Under the pieces are notes generated by a model. The model did no database searches. It was not told where the DNA came from and saw only the letters and a program-made list of their open reading frames with translations. From Candidatus Gastranaerophilales bacterium (GTDB lineage Bacteria > Cyanobacteriota > Vampirovibrionia > Gastranaerophilales > Gastranaerophilaceae), in assembly GCA_900769645.1 (NCBI GenBank), contig CAAGHI010000041.1, positions 76,869-140,868 on the forward strand: a DNA stretch of 64,000 nt, given 5' to 3'. Position numbers and translations under genes: made by a program. Shown here piece by piece: positions 33,555-43,049 of the stretch (position 1 is the stretch's first letter; every line of letters starts with the position of its first letter).

Positions 33555-34016
33555 TTATTTTACAGCTTTTTTGACTGCTTCTGTAATATCAGAGCCGCCA
33601 TATAGAACAACGCCTTTAGCTAATACAATGTCGTAACCGCCAAGTTTAGCTTGGTTTTCAATTTGTTTTGAAATTGTTGCGTCAATAGCTGTCAATTTGT
33701 CAGAATAGTTTTTATCCATTGCTGTTTTTTTTGAGCTTAATTCCTTGTTATATTTTTCTTCCAAGGCTTGTTTTTTCTTAACATCAGTTACTGCAGCAAC
33801 ATCTTTTCTTGCCTTTTCAATAAAGGTAACAATTTCTTTTGTTTTGGCTTGTTGTTCTTTTTTCAATGTTTGAACTTGTGATGAAGAATTAACAACTGCT
33901 TGAACATCAACAACTGCGATTTTTGAAGGTACATCTGACATTGCATAGTTGCTAAACGCAATTCCTGCAGCAAATGTTAATAGACCAACTGTTAAAAACT
34001 TTAATTTGTTATTCAT
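33555..34016 (-). CDS. OmpH/Skp-like periplasmic chaperone
   Basis: Holds unfolded outer-membrane proteins in the periplasm. The 153-residue product has an N-terminal signal (about 1-27, FLTVGLLTFAAGIAFSNYAMS), then KIAVVDVQAVVNSS, a long Lys/Ala/Gln coiled-coil (about 50-120) and a final VLAKGVVLYGGSDITEAVKKAVK, all typical of Skp. A good promoter lies at 34058-34086. It is divergent from the TpsB barrel gene, a plausible client. Confidence 0.88.
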   Translation of the reverse strand: MNNKLKFLTVGLLTFAAGIAFSNYAMSDVPSKIAVVDVQAVVNSSSQVQTLKKEQQAKTKEIVTFIEKARKDVAAVTDVKKKQALEEKYNKELSSKKTAMDKNYSDKLTAIDATISKQIENQAKLGGYDIVLAKGVVLYGGSDITEAVKKAVK

Positions 34017-34057
34017 AACTTTCTCCTCATAAACTATATAAACTATTTTATAAGTAT

Positions 34058-34086
34058 TTTATACATTAAAAGATTGATTTTTTCAA
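34058..34086 (-). promoter_or_regulatory. Promoter of the ompH-like gene
   Basis: Minus strand TTGAAA (34081-34086), 17-nt spacer, TATAAA (34058-34063). The rest of the 257-nt gap 34017-34273 is AT-rich without an ORF and must also hold the promoter of the plus-strand gene. Confidence 0.7.
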
Positions 34087-34273
34087 TTCCTTCTTTACAA
34101 GTTTAGTAAAATTTAATATAATAAAGGCAGGTCAAGTCATCATAAGATTAACTTTTGTTAATATTGTGTAATAAAACTTCAAAAATCGTTTTTATTTATG
34201 CTCCTATGCGCAAAAATAAAATTGACCGGACTTAAAATAAATATATATATTTTTAAATTTTAAAGGTGAATAA

Positions 34274-36244
34274 ATGAAAAAGATGAATTCAAAGAAGAAT
34301 ATTCTAACAGTATGCGCCGCATTTGCACTATCATTATCAACAATTACCCCAGCAAATGCAGATTTATACGGCGGCTATAACGGAATTATGCAGACAGTGC
34401 AAGATATCCAAAACCAAGCCGGCATGAACCAAATGCACGACAGTAACTATTTGAGAGAACGTTCTCAAGAAAATTATAGAAATGAAGATTACAAATATTA
34501 TCAACAGCGCAAAAAGCTTGATGGACAAGATGAAGGTAGCACCGTAATTCAAAATTACAACGGTGGCTCTATTCAACAAGCTACAATTGAAGAAATGAAT
34601 ACAAAAGGAGTTTACGTTAATTCAATTGAAGTTGCGCCATCAGAAATTTTGACTAAAGATGAAATTAATAAACTCGTTCAACCGTTGGTTGGACGTAATG
34701 TCTTTATTGAAGATATTCAAAAAGTTATCGACAATATCAACAATTTGTACGCAGAAAAAGGCTTTGTAACAGCAAGAGCCTTTTTGCCTGAACAAACTGT
34801 TGAAAACGGAAATATTTATATTGCTTTGACAGAAAGCAAAATTGGAAGCATCACGGTTCAACAAAACAAATGGACAAAAGACGGTTATATCACAAGAAGA
34901 TTGCCGGAAAAAGAAGGTCAATTGTTTGATATCGTTGAACTTGAAAAAGATGTACTTGATTTCAACAGATATAATGAAGGCGTAAGACTTTCTGCAAACT
35001 TGAAAGCCGGTGAAAAACCGGGGACAACTGATATCGAAGTTGTTGCTGATGAAAACTTCCCGTTCCACGTAATGGGTATTATGGACAACGCAGGTCGTTA
35101 TAATACTGGTAGTATCCGTGGTGGTGCTATGTTGTATGCAGATAGCTTATTCGGTCACCGTGACAGAATGTCTTTAGGGTCATATTTCTCTAAAGGTGCA
35201 CAGAGCCCTTTTGCTGATTACAACTTCCCTGTAAATAAAAAAGACGGACGTATCGGGTTTACTTATTCATCAACATTTGCAAAAGTAAAATACGGTCCTT
35301 ATGCAAACTTGTTTGATTTAAGAAGTGCCGGTTCTCAATATTCATTGTATTATTCTCAACCTCTTGTTAGAAAACCTGGTTTTGAATTGAAGTCTTATGT
35401 AGCTGCAAACTACAAAAGAGCAAGAACTGATATTGGAATAAAAGGTACTGATGATGGTGCTCACAGTATTGATAACGTAACATCATTGGAAGCTGCGTTG
35501 CAAATGAGAAAAGATACCAAATATGGTATTTGGTATTTGAATCAAGATGCTTATTACGCAATTCCTATTTTCAACAGTGATCGTGATAACAACTACTTTA
35601 AATATAGTGGTAGCTTGGTTAGATTGCATGATTTCTCTCACGGCTTTATCGGTCAATTGAGAGGTAACTACCAATTTGTTCCTGGTGACAAAAGCATTCC
35701 TTACCTAGATCAAATGCAAACCGGTGGTTTAGCAACAGTTAGAGGTTATTCAGAAGGTTTGATGATTGGTAAAAACGGTTACTTCGTTAGTGGAGAACTT
35801 ATGTTCCCAATTATGCCTAGAGAAATTACAAGCCCTAGAAGCGGAGAAAAAATTCCATTTATTGGTAAATATGTTAAAGGTGCAGTATTCGCAGATACCG
35901 CAGGTATTTTCCCTGCAGCAAGAGAAGATGCATTGGGCGGAAGTTATTTCGCAGCATCACTTGGTATGGGGTTAAGAGTCCAACTTCCAGGGGACTTGAG
36001 CGCAAGACTATATTGGGGCTTCCCATTAATCAGAAACTACAACGAACCATATAGCAAAATGGGTAGATTCCACTTTGAATTGACTTTGGCTCCGAATATC
36101 GATGCGTTGTTGGCTTCAAGAAGCACAGTTGCTGCAGCTCCAAAAACTCAATTCCAAAAGAATGTTGAAGCTGAATACGTAAACAACTACGATGATATTA
36201 GACACTATGACTACTTCCGTGATGGTGGTGGCGGTCAATTATAA
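34274..36244 (+). CDS. ShlB/FhaC-type (TpsB) outer membrane transporter
   Basis: Two-partner secretion barrel that exports a large TpsA protein. The 656-residue protein has a signal peptide (cleaved after ANA, about residue 29), an unusual Gln/Asn/Tyr-rich segment (about 30-100), a POTRA domain (ILTKDEINKLVQPLVGRNVFIEDIQ...ARAFLPEQTVENG) and a beta-barrel with the VRGY loop motif (TVRGYSEG). The last typical beta strand (RFHFELTLAP) is followed by about 50 extra residues ending in DGGGGQL, so the barrel end is not the C-terminus. No TpsA partner is in the window. Confidence 0.85.
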   Translation: MKKMNSKKNILTVCAAFALSLSTITPANADLYGGYNGIMQTVQDIQNQAGMNQMHDSNYLRERSQENYRNEDYKYYQQRKKLDGQDEGSTVIQNYNGGSIQQATIEEMNTKGVYVNSIEVAPSEILTKDEINKLVQPLVGRNVFIEDIQKVIDNINNLYAEKGFVTARAFLPEQTVENGNIYIALTESKIGSITVQQNKWTKDGYITRRLPEKEGQLFDIVELEKDVLDFNRYNEGVRLSANLKAGEKPGTTDIEVVADENFPFHVMGIMDNAGRYNTGSIRGGAMLYADSLFGHRDRMSLGSYFSKGAQSPFADYNFPVNKKDGRIGFTYSSTFAKVKYGPYANLFDLRSAGSQYSLYYSQPLVRKPGFELKSYVAANYKRARTDIGIKGTDDGAHSIDNVTSLEAALQMRKDTKYGIWYLNQDAYYAIPIFNSDRDNNYFKYSGSLVRLHDFSHGFIGQLRGNYQFVPGDKSIPYLDQMQTGGLATVRGYSEGLMIGKNGYFVSGELMFPIMPREITSPRSGEKIPFIGKYVKGAVFADTAGIFPAAREDALGGSYFAASLGMGLRVQLPGDLSARLYWGFPLIRNYNEPYSKMGRFHFELTLAPNIDALLASRSTVAAAPKTQFQKNVEAEYVNNYDDIRHYDYFRDGGGGQL

Positions 36245-36291
36245 TATTTTACTTGCTGAAGGATTGGGGTTGAACCCCTTGCAATAATTAA

Positions 36292-36327
36292 ATTATGCGG
36301 TAACATAATGTTGCCGTATAATTTTTA
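36292..36327 (+). terminator. Terminator after the TpsB gene
   Basis: ATTATGCGGTAAC (36292-36304) pairs with GTTGCCGTATAAT (36310-36322) with two G-U pairs, followed by TTTT. Confidence 0.8.
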
Positions 36328-36397
36328 TGCTTTCGTCATCTTGAACGAGTAGCGAAAGAACTTGTTATAAGTTCTATTGGGTAAGAAAAGAGGAGAT

Positions 36398-37072
36398 ATG
36401 ACAAAGGGAATATTTATAACTGCAACCGGTACAGATGTTGGAAAAACCTACGTTTCTGCGCTTGTTGTGAAAAAGTTGAGAGAAATCGGACTTAATTGCG
36501 GATATTTTAAACCGGCTCTTAGCGGTGCAGAGATTATTGAAGGGAGATTAGTTCCTGGGGATTGCGATTATGTTTTGAAAACATCTGGAATTAATGCTGA
36601 TTCAATGGATTATGTCTCTTATGTGTTTAAAACCGCAGTATCGCCTCATTTGGCGTCTGAAATTGAAAAAAATCCTATTAAAATAGAAAAAATTAAGTCT
36701 GATTTTCAAAGGATTAAAAAAGATTATGACTACTTGGTTGTTGAGGGAGCCGGTGGCATTATTTGTCCGTTTAATTTAGGCAAAGACAAATTGATGTTGC
36801 CTGATGTTATAAAGGCTCTCGGATTAGATATTTTAGTTGTTGCATCGGCTTTTTTGGGAACGATTAATTCAACGGTTTTGACAATTGAGTATGCAAAACA
36901 GCAGGGCATAAATGTTAAAGGTATAATTTTGAATAATTATGATGAAACAGATTTTATGCAACGAGATAATAAAATTCAGGTTGAAAATTTGACGGGAGTA
37001 AAAGTTGTTGCAACCGTAAAACGAGGCGATGCAACTATCAATGACTTATCAAATTTATTTATAGAGGTATAA
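36398..37072 (+). CDS. bioD: Dethiobiotin synthetase
   Basis: ATP-dependent ring closure of diaminopelargonate to dethiobiotin. The 224-residue product has the P-loop G11TDVGKT17, KPALSG in the substrate loop and VVEGAGGI in the middle. ATG at 36398 is chosen because GAGGAGAT lies immediately upstream; an in-frame ATG at 36377 has none. It is followed by bioA after 2 nt; bioB and bioF are not in the window. Confidence 0.95.
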   Translation: MTKGIFITATGTDVGKTYVSALVVKKLREIGLNCGYFKPALSGAEIIEGRLVPGDCDYVLKTSGINADSMDYVSYVFKTAVSPHLASEIEKNPIKIEKIKSDFQRIKKDYDYLVVEGAGGIICPFNLGKDKLMLPDVIKALGLDILVVASAFLGTINSTVLTIEYAKQQGINVKGIILNNYDETDFMQRDNKIQVENLTGVKVVATVKRGDATINDLSNLFIEV

Positions 37073-37074
37073 AA

Positions 37075-38430
37075 ATGGATACAGCAAAATCATTAGCAGA
37101 AAAAGATTTGAAATATATATGGCACCCATGTTCTCAAATGAAGGATTATGAGGAGTTAAAGCCGATTGTAGTCGACAGAGGTGAGGGTGTTTATCTTTAT
37201 GATGTAGATGGAAATCGTTACGTTGATGTGATAAGTTCTTGGTGGTGCAATCTTCTTGGACATTGCAATCCGCATATTTCAGCCGAAATAAAAAAGCAGG
37301 CTGACACTCTTGAACATGTGATTTTTGCAAATTTTACCCATAAACAAGCTATTAGATTATGTGAAAGATTATCAAAAATCTTGCCAAAAGGGCTGTGTAA
37401 ATTTAATTTTACTGATAACGGTTCGTCTGCGATTGAGGCTGCAATGAAGGTTAGTTTCCAATATCACGAACAAACCGGAAATCCTCAAAAAACAAAGTTT
37501 ATGGCGCTTTCTGAGGCATATCATGGAGAAACTATTGGTGCGCTTTCTGTTGGGGATTGTGATTTGTACACCAAGCTTTATAAGCCAATTTTGATGGATA
37601 TTGTGCGTGTTCAAGGTCCTGATTGCTATAGATGCCCTTATGGGAAAGATCGAGACCATTGCGAGTGTGAATGTTTTGAAAATGCTGAAAAAACTTTTGA
37701 AAAATATGGAAATGAAACAGCCGCAATGCTTGTTGAACCTCTATTGCAGGGTTCTGCCGGAATGAAAATTTATCCGCCATTGTATTTGAAAAAATTAAGA
37801 GCACTTTGTGACAAATACAACGTTCATCTTCTTGCGGACGAAATCGCAACAGGTTATGGCAGAACAGGTAAAATGTTTGCTTTTGAGCACGCTGGAGTTT
37901 CGCCGGATATTATGTGTTTGTCTAAAGGTTTGACAGGCGGTTATATGCCAATGGCAATTTTTGTTACGACGCAAAAGATTTATGACGCGTTTTATGATGA
38001 CTATAACACCGGAAAAGCCTTTATGCACAGTCATACTTACAGTGGCAACCCTCTTGCTTGCTCTGCGGCGAATGCTGTTTTAGACTTGATGGAAGATGGG
38101 GAAATTTTAAAAAATGCGCAAGAAAATGCAATTTTCTTTAATAATTTGTTGAAAGAAAAATTTCTTTCACATAAAAATGTAGGTGAAATTCGTCATATCG
38201 GGCTTATTAATGCTATTGAACTTGTAAAAAACAAAGAAACCAAAGAGCCGTTTGATGGAAAACTTCGAACAGGGTATCAGATTTATAAAAAAGCGTTGAA
38301 GCGCGGTGTTATTTTGCGTCCGTTAGGCGATGTGATTTATTTTAATCCTCCACTTATAATTGAACGAAAAGACTTGGAGTTCGCTGCAAATGTCGCTTAT
38401 GAATGCATGGTGGAAGTAATTGGGAAGTAG
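37075..38430 (+). CDS. bioA: Adenosylmethionine-8-amino-7-oxononanoate aminotransferase
   Basis: PLP enzyme making 7,8-diaminopelargonate, using SAM as amino donor. The 451-residue protein shows the family start (DLKYIWHPCSQMKDYE), WWCNLLGHCNP, the PLP Lys in LSKGLTGGYMPMA and the Asp in ADEIATGYGRTG. A Cys-rich insert CYRCPYGKDRDHCECECFE (around residues 182-202) stands out and is typical of some bacterial BioA clades. It is cotranscribed with bioD, the next enzyme. Confidence 0.95.
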   Translation: MDTAKSLAEKDLKYIWHPCSQMKDYEELKPIVVDRGEGVYLYDVDGNRYVDVISSWWCNLLGHCNPHISAEIKKQADTLEHVIFANFTHKQAIRLCERLSKILPKGLCKFNFTDNGSSAIEAAMKVSFQYHEQTGNPQKTKFMALSEAYHGETIGALSVGDCDLYTKLYKPILMDIVRVQGPDCYRCPYGKDRDHCECECFENAEKTFEKYGNETAAMLVEPLLQGSAGMKIYPPLYLKKLRALCDKYNVHLLADEIATGYGRTGKMFAFEHAGVSPDIMCLSKGLTGGYMPMAIFVTTQKIYDAFYDDYNTGKAFMHSHTYSGNPLACSAANAVLDLMEDGEILKNAQENAIFFNNLLKEKFLSHKNVGEIRHIGLINAIELVKNKETKEPFDGKLRTGYQIYKKALKRGVILRPLGDVIYFNPPLIIERKDLEFAANVAYECMVEVIGK

Positions 38431-38511
38431 TATACCCTAGTTGAGAATGCATATTGGTATTTAAAACAAATGGTGTGATATATAATTTTACACTCACAGG
38501 TTACAAAGTTG

Positions 38512-38537
38512 TCATTGCTATACATGTCAAGCAATGA
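38512..38537 (+). repeat. Hairpin in the bioA 3' region
   Basis: TCATTGCT (38512-38519) and AGCAATGA (38530-38537) form an 8-bp stem. No T-run follows, so a terminator role is doubtful. The 159-nt gap 38431-38589 has no ORF. Confidence 0.5.
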
Positions 38538-38589
38538 TGAGAATGACATTTGTTAATTCCTATTGCGCGACAATTAAAATTTTTAAGTC

Positions 38590-38910
38590 CTACAAATCAC
38601 CAATATTCGGACTTGTGTGGATTTTGTGATTGTTCATGAATGATTGGTCATCATAAGCCGGATCTAAGTACATAAAAAATCTTCTAACGCCTCGAACAAT
38701 ACCTTTTTTATAAATTTCGTGCTCGTAATACGTTGGATTATCTTCGCCGTTAGCTTGTGATATAGAACGATGTGTTGCCTGAATCATTGCAGGAGAATAG
38801 CCGTGATTTTTTAGATAATCTTCGCTTACAACATCGCTTGTTGTTAATTCTGCAAAAGCCGGAGCTGTTGCCAACAATAGAGTACAAATTAATAAATAAG
38901 ACTTTTTCAT
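38590..38910 (-). CDS. Hypothetical exported protein
   Basis: The 106-residue product has a clear Sec signal (MKKSYLLICTLLLATAPAFA, cut after AFA), leaving about 86 residues, hydrophilic and Tyr/His-rich, with SEDYLKNHGYSPAMIQATHRSI and RRFFMYLDPAYDDQSFMNNHKIH. Not recognised; probably periplasmic. Confidence 0.75.
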   Translation of the reverse strand: MKKSYLLICTLLLATAPAFAELTTSDVVSEDYLKNHGYSPAMIQATHRSISQANGEDNPTYYEHEIYKKGIVRGVRRFFMYLDPAYDDQSFMNNHKIHTSPNIGDL

Positions 38911-38997
38911 TTACACCTCAATTATACTAAGTATTATAGTATATTTTTTAGTAGTTACAAAGATATTATAATTTCTTTACAAAGATTTTCCCATATA

Positions 38998-40053
38998 CTA
39001 TTCGTATGATTTTCTGATAACTTCTTCAAGTTTTGTCAGTAAATCTTTTTCAGGAACCTTGGCGATAATTTCACCTTTTTTGAAAACTATGCCTTCATTT
39101 ACGCCACCGGCAATTCCAAAATCAGCATGACGAGCTTCTCCGGGGCCATTTACTGCACAACCCATTGTTGCAATAGTAATTGGTTTGTCAAAATCTTTAA
39201 ATCTTTCTTCGACTTTTTTTGCAAGTCCGATAAGATCAATTTGAGTTCTTCCGCAAGTTGGACAAGAAACAAAGTTTACACCTCGTTCTCTAAGTCCCAA
39301 ACTTTTTAGAATATCAAAACCTGCTGAGACTTCTTCGACCGGATTTTCTGTCAAAGAAACCCTGATTGTGTCGCCAATTCCTTCAGCAAGAAGAGTCCCA
39401 AGACCGACTGATGATTTGATTAAACCGCCACGGAGGGTTCCTGCCTCTGTTACTCCCAAATGTAGTGGGTATGGGACTTTTTCGGCAATCGATCTGTATG
39501 CTTCAATTGTTGTTAAAACATCTGATGATTTTAGTGAAACTTTTATTAAATCAAAATCCAAATCTTCAAGAATTTTTATGTGTCCGAGTGCACTCAAAAC
39601 CATTTTTTCAGATAGTGGAATATCCTTGTCCAGCAAGTCTTTTTCAAGCGAACCGGCGTTTACCCCAATTCTGATTGGAATTTGTTGTTGTTTTGCAAGT
39701 GTAACAACTTTTTCTACATTCTCACGTTTGCCGATGTTCCCAGGGTTTAGGCGCAATGCGTTTATTCCGTTGTTGATGCATTTGATAGCTAATTTGTAAT
39801 CAAAATGGATATCTGCAATCAAAGGAACTGGAGATTTTTTTACAATATCTTTTATTGCATCGGCTGCTTCTTGGTTTAAAACCGCAAGTCGAACGAGCTC
39901 ACACCCTTTTGCAGCAAGTTCATTGATTTGATTTAGAGTTGCTTCAATATTTCGAGTGTCAGTGTTACACATTGATTGAACACTAATTGGTGCGTCTCCA
40001 CCAATTTTTACATTTCCTATTGAAATTTGTTTCGATTTTCTTCTTTTTATCAT
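38998..40053 (-). CDS. ispG: 4-hydroxy-3-methylbut-2-enyl diphosphate synthase (IspG)
   Basis: Fe-S enzyme of the MEP isoprenoid route. The 351-residue product has the TIM-barrel start (SVQSMCNTDTRNIEATLNQI), LRLNPGNIG, LGVTEAG and the C-terminal cluster-binding motif CPTCGRT plus GCAVNGPGEA. Length is typical of the bacterial two-domain form. It is divergent from the phosphodiesterase gene with only 32 nt between starts. Confidence 0.97.
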   Translation of the reverse strand: MIKRRKSKQISIGNVKIGGDAPISVQSMCNTDTRNIEATLNQINELAAKGCELVRLAVLNQEAADAIKDIVKKSPVPLIADIHFDYKLAIKCINNGINALRLNPGNIGKRENVEKVVTLAKQQQIPIRIGVNAGSLEKDLLDKDIPLSEKMVLSALGHIKILEDLDFDLIKVSLKSSDVLTTIEAYRSIAEKVPYPLHLGVTEAGTLRGGLIKSSVGLGTLLAEGIGDTIRVSLTENPVEEVSAGFDILKSLGLRERGVNFVSCPTCGRTQIDLIGLAKKVEERFKDFDKPITIATMGCAVNGPGEARHADFGIAGGVNEGIVFKKGEIIAKVPEKDLLTKLEEVIRKSYE

Positions 40054-40085
40054 ATTATAATGATATCACAAAAAGGAGAGTTGAC

Positions 40086-40820
40086 ATGAAAATTGCAGTT
40101 TTATCAGATATACATGGAAATATGCAGGCATTAGAAGCAGTTTTAGTGGACATAAGAGCCAATAATTGCGATAAAGTTTTTTGTCTTGGTGATTTGGCAA
40201 TGGCTGGTCCTGAGCCGCAAAAAGTTATTGATTTTGTGAAAAAACAAACTGATTGGACTGTAATTCAAGGCAATACAGATAAAATGATTGCAGATTTTAC
40301 TCAGGAAATTCTTAAAAACACTGAAAAAGCGTTTCCTGTAATGGGGCATGCGCTAGCTGATGATGTTTTGTTTTTGAGTGATGATGCAAAAAGTTTTTTA
40401 AAAAACCTTCCTGCTCAAAAAGAATTAAATATTGATGGAGTGAAAGTTTTACTTGTTCATGGTTCTCCAAGACGCAATAACGAAGACATTTTACCGGACA
40501 TGTCTCTTGAAAAAGTCGAAGAAATAATTGAAAGTACTGATGCCGATTTGATTTTTTGTGGGCATACACATATTCCGGCAGGTTACCAAACATCTAAAAA
40601 GCAGACAGTTGTAAACGTAGGCAGCATCGGGCGTCCAATGACTTTTGATGCAAAATCTTGTTACTGTATTGCAGAATTCAATAATGGTGAATTTTCAATT
40701 GAGCACAGATTATTGGATTACGACAGAGAAAAAGCTGCAGAAATTATGCAAAGTAGAGCTTTTGATGGCGCAGAAAAACTTGCACAGATGATTTTACACC
40801 CGACATCAAGGCATATATAG
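40086..40820 (+). CDS. YfcE/MJ0936-type metallophosphoesterase
   Basis: The 244-residue enzyme carries the calcineurin-like signature: SDIHGNMQAL (D8, H10), CLGDLAMAGP, QGNTD, LVHGSP and CGHTHIP, all metal-binding. Likely a cytoplasmic phosphodiesterase with unknown natural substrate. ATG at 40086 follows AAAAAGGAGAG; the longer frame overlaps ispG on the other strand and is rejected. Confidence 0.9.
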   Translation: MKIAVLSDIHGNMQALEAVLVDIRANNCDKVFCLGDLAMAGPEPQKVIDFVKKQTDWTVIQGNTDKMIADFTQEILKNTEKAFPVMGHALADDVLFLSDDAKSFLKNLPAQKELNIDGVKVLLVHGSPRRNNEDILPDMSLEKVEEIIESTDADLIFCGHTHIPAGYQTSKKQTVVNVGSIGRPMTFDAKSCYCIAEFNNGEFSIEHRLLDYDREKAAEIMQSRAFDGAEKLAQMILHPTSRHI

Positions 40821-40833
40821 TTTAAATTCCAGC

Positions 40834-41304
40834 CTATTTAAGGTTCATGTGGAATTCTTTTGACGCCATATCTATCAATTTTGGAAGTATATTCTCATAA
40901 AGAGCCAAGTCTTTGGCTTGTTTAAGTTTTTCTCCATTTTCATAAACTTCTCCAGATTTGTTTACAGAAAACATTAAATATTTTCCTAAATTATCCTTTG
41001 AATATGATGCATATTGGATAAATAAAGAACGTTCTTCGGGAGATTGTGGAGCTGCAACTGATGCTATGCGGACCTTTTCCACAGGGGTGTCAATTTTATA
41101 TAATTTGTTTAATTTGAGCCCCTTAGCAAATTTTTGAACCAATTCGGTACTTGCATTTGAAAGTTTTGCCACGTTCCCAGAAAATGAAACGTTGTCTGTC
41201 ATATAGTTTGAATTTACTTTGTTTGTATTGTTTTGATTAGAAATTCCAAGTTTTGTGGAACACAATAAATTTGTAAAATTGCTATTTTTAATTGCTGTAA
41301 TCAT
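40834..41304 (-). CDS. Hypothetical protein with N-terminal NVSFSG motif
   Basis: The 156-residue product has an Asn/Ser/Thr-rich start ending in DNVSFSGNVAKLSNASTEL (about 37-55), then a compact alpha/beta domain. No signal peptide or membrane segment. The short NVSFSG motif resembles NINFTAG in the amidohydrolase at 54.1 kb. Function unknown. AAAGGTG precedes the ATG. Confidence 0.65.
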   Translation of the reverse strand: MITAIKNSNFTNLLCSTKLGISNQNNTNKVNSNYMTDNVSFSGNVAKLSNASTELVQKFAKGLKLNKLYKIDTPVEKVRIASVAAPQSPEERSLFIQYASYSKDNLGKYLMFSVNKSGEVYENGEKLKQAKDLALYENILPKLIDMASKEFHMNLK

Positions 41305-41438
41305 TTTTTCACCTTTCGCTGTTATTAATAAAGCGTGTAAAAAATTTTTTTGCTATTGTAATTCAAAAAAATTTACAGTACAAGTAAAATTTTGATAAAA
41401 TTTTTATTTGTGTTAATATACACCTGAGGATTATTTTT

Positions 41439-42443
41439 ATGTATATAAACAAAGAACAATTGATTTCTCATATAAAGAAATTGAGTGAACCAAAAGTTTT
41501 GGTAATTGGCGATTTGGCAATAGATGAAATGATTTATGGAGATGCTGAAAGAATTTCGAGAGAAGCTCCGGTTTTAATTTTGCGCCACTCAAATACCAAA
41601 TTAATATTGGGTGCTGCATCAAACGCTGCGCACAACGTTTCAACATTGAATGGTGGAAAAGTTAGTGTAATAGGTGTTTGTGGGGACGATTTTCAGGCAA
41701 CTCAACTTCGTGAAACTTTTGAAGAAGCAAACGTTAATTGTGGACTTTTGGTAGTTGATCCTTCAAGAAAAACAACTACAAAAACAAGAATTTCAGGCTC
41801 TATAACAACTTCTATAACTCAGCAAATTGTTCGAATTGACAGACAGACAAATGAGTTTTTGAGCCCAGAAATTGAAGAAGAAGTTTTGAAACAAATTGAA
41901 AGAGCTGTTCCAGAACACGATGCGATAATTCTTTCAAATTACCATATTGGAACATTGACTCCTAAAATTATTCAAGAAACAATCAGACTTGCAAATCAAT
42001 ATAATAAGGTTGTTGTTGTTGATGCGCAGAAGGATTTAGAGGTTTATAAAAACGTTACTTCAATGACACCGAACCTTCCGGATACTCAAAAATCTGTCGG
42101 ATTTTTTATTGAAAATGAGGACGATTTGAAACGTGCCGGTGACAAATTGCTTGCTGAAACGAATGCTAAATCTGTTCTTATAACTTGCGGGGCAGATGGA
42201 ATGTTTGTGGCTCGTGCTCACGGGAATTATACAAAAATTCCTGTATTCAATAAGTCAGAAGTTTTTGATGTTACAGGTGCGGGTGACACGGTTACTGCAG
42301 TTTATACGCTTGCTTTGGCATGTGGTGCGGAACCTTCTTATGCTGCAATTATCGGGAATATTGCGGCAAGTATTGTGGTTAGACAATTTGGTTGTGCAAC
42401 AACGACTATTGATGAAATTTTAAGTGCTGTTGACAAATTGTAG
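41439..42443 (+). CDS. PfkB-type kinase, HldE N-domain-like (heptose-7-phosphate kinase)
   Basis: The 334-residue ribokinase-family protein matches the kinase domain of HldE/RfaE: VIGDLAIDEMIYGDAERISREAPVLIL, GAASNAAHNVSTLNG, and DVTGAGDTVTA (catalytic Asp, about 280). HldE kinases phosphorylate D-glycero-D-manno-heptose-7-P for the LPS inner core; here the adenylyltransferase domain is absent, as in separate HldA proteins. GAGG lies before the ATG. The substrate is by homology. Confidence 0.8.
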   Translation: MYINKEQLISHIKKLSEPKVLVIGDLAIDEMIYGDAERISREAPVLILRHSNTKLILGAASNAAHNVSTLNGGKVSVIGVCGDDFQATQLRETFEEANVNCGLLVVDPSRKTTTKTRISGSITTSITQQIVRIDRQTNEFLSPEIEEEVLKQIERAVPEHDAIILSNYHIGTLTPKIIQETIRLANQYNKVVVVDAQKDLEVYKNVTSMTPNLPDTQKSVGFFIENEDDLKRAGDKLLAETNAKSVLITCGADGMFVARAHGNYTKIPVFNKSEVFDVTGAGDTVTAVYTLALACGAEPSYAAIIGNIAASIVVRQFGCATTTIDEILSAVDKL

Positions 42444-42482
42444 TCAACGGTTGCTAGAAAAATATATGGAGAGAACTTTAAA

Positions 42483-43049
42483 ATGGAAAAATTAACCGAA
42501 ATATTTAAAAAATTCAGACCTGTGGATTTGATTATAATTGCAGGTGTAATTATTGCGTTACTTGTCGGATTTTTTACTTACAAAAATTTTAGACAAACAG
42601 CTGCGAAGCAAATTGAGGCAACTTCTCAAATTTCCTTCCAAGTTTTTGTTAGAGGTGTAACTCTTACAGGTAACGAAATTCCGATGAAGGCTGATGACAA
42701 GACATTTATCAGTATCAGAAACGTTCCTTATACAGACTTGGATATTGTTGATGTAAAAGCTGATAGAAAGAAAATTGTATTGCCGATTTTGAACAGCAAA
42801 AAAGTAATGGTTGTAGAAGATGTTTCACAGGCAAATATGTACGATATTACAGTTACTTTGAAAGATACTGCTAAAATTACAAAAGATGGTGCTGTTGTTG
42901 GCGGTAACAAGATTAAAATTGGCTTGCCTATTACTCTTGAAGGCAAAGATTACAAATTCAACGGTACTGTTTCAGATTTAAAAGTTATGCCTGAAACTAA
43001 TGATGATAAATTTCATAATTCAATAAACGAAAACAACGATGTTCAATAA
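42483..43049 (+). CDS. DUF4330 domain protein, single-pass
   Basis: The 188-residue product has one N-terminal membrane segment (about 14-34, VDLIIIAGVIIALLVGFF) and a beta-rich extracytoplasmic domain as in the DUF4330 family, known mainly from Cyanobacteria and Firmicutes. Its 3' end overlaps the start of the O-antigen-ligase-like gene by 11 nt, so the two are translationally coupled and may work together at the envelope. The family has no known function. Confidence 0.8.
   Translation: MEKLTEIFKKFRPVDLIIIAGVIIALLVGFFTYKNFRQTAAKQIEATSQISFQVFVRGVTLTGNEIPMKADDKTFISIRNVPYTDLDIVDVKADRKKIVLPILNSKKVMVVEDVSQANMYDITVTLKDTAKITKDGAVVGGNKIKIGLPITLEGKDYKFNGTVSDLKVMPETNDDKFHNSINENNDVQ

Noticed and set aside
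36335..36365. Possible regulatory site before bioD (CGTCATCTTGAACGAGTAGC)
   Set aside because: It looks like a fragment of a dispersed repeat type also seen near 45750 and shows no BirA-like palindrome.
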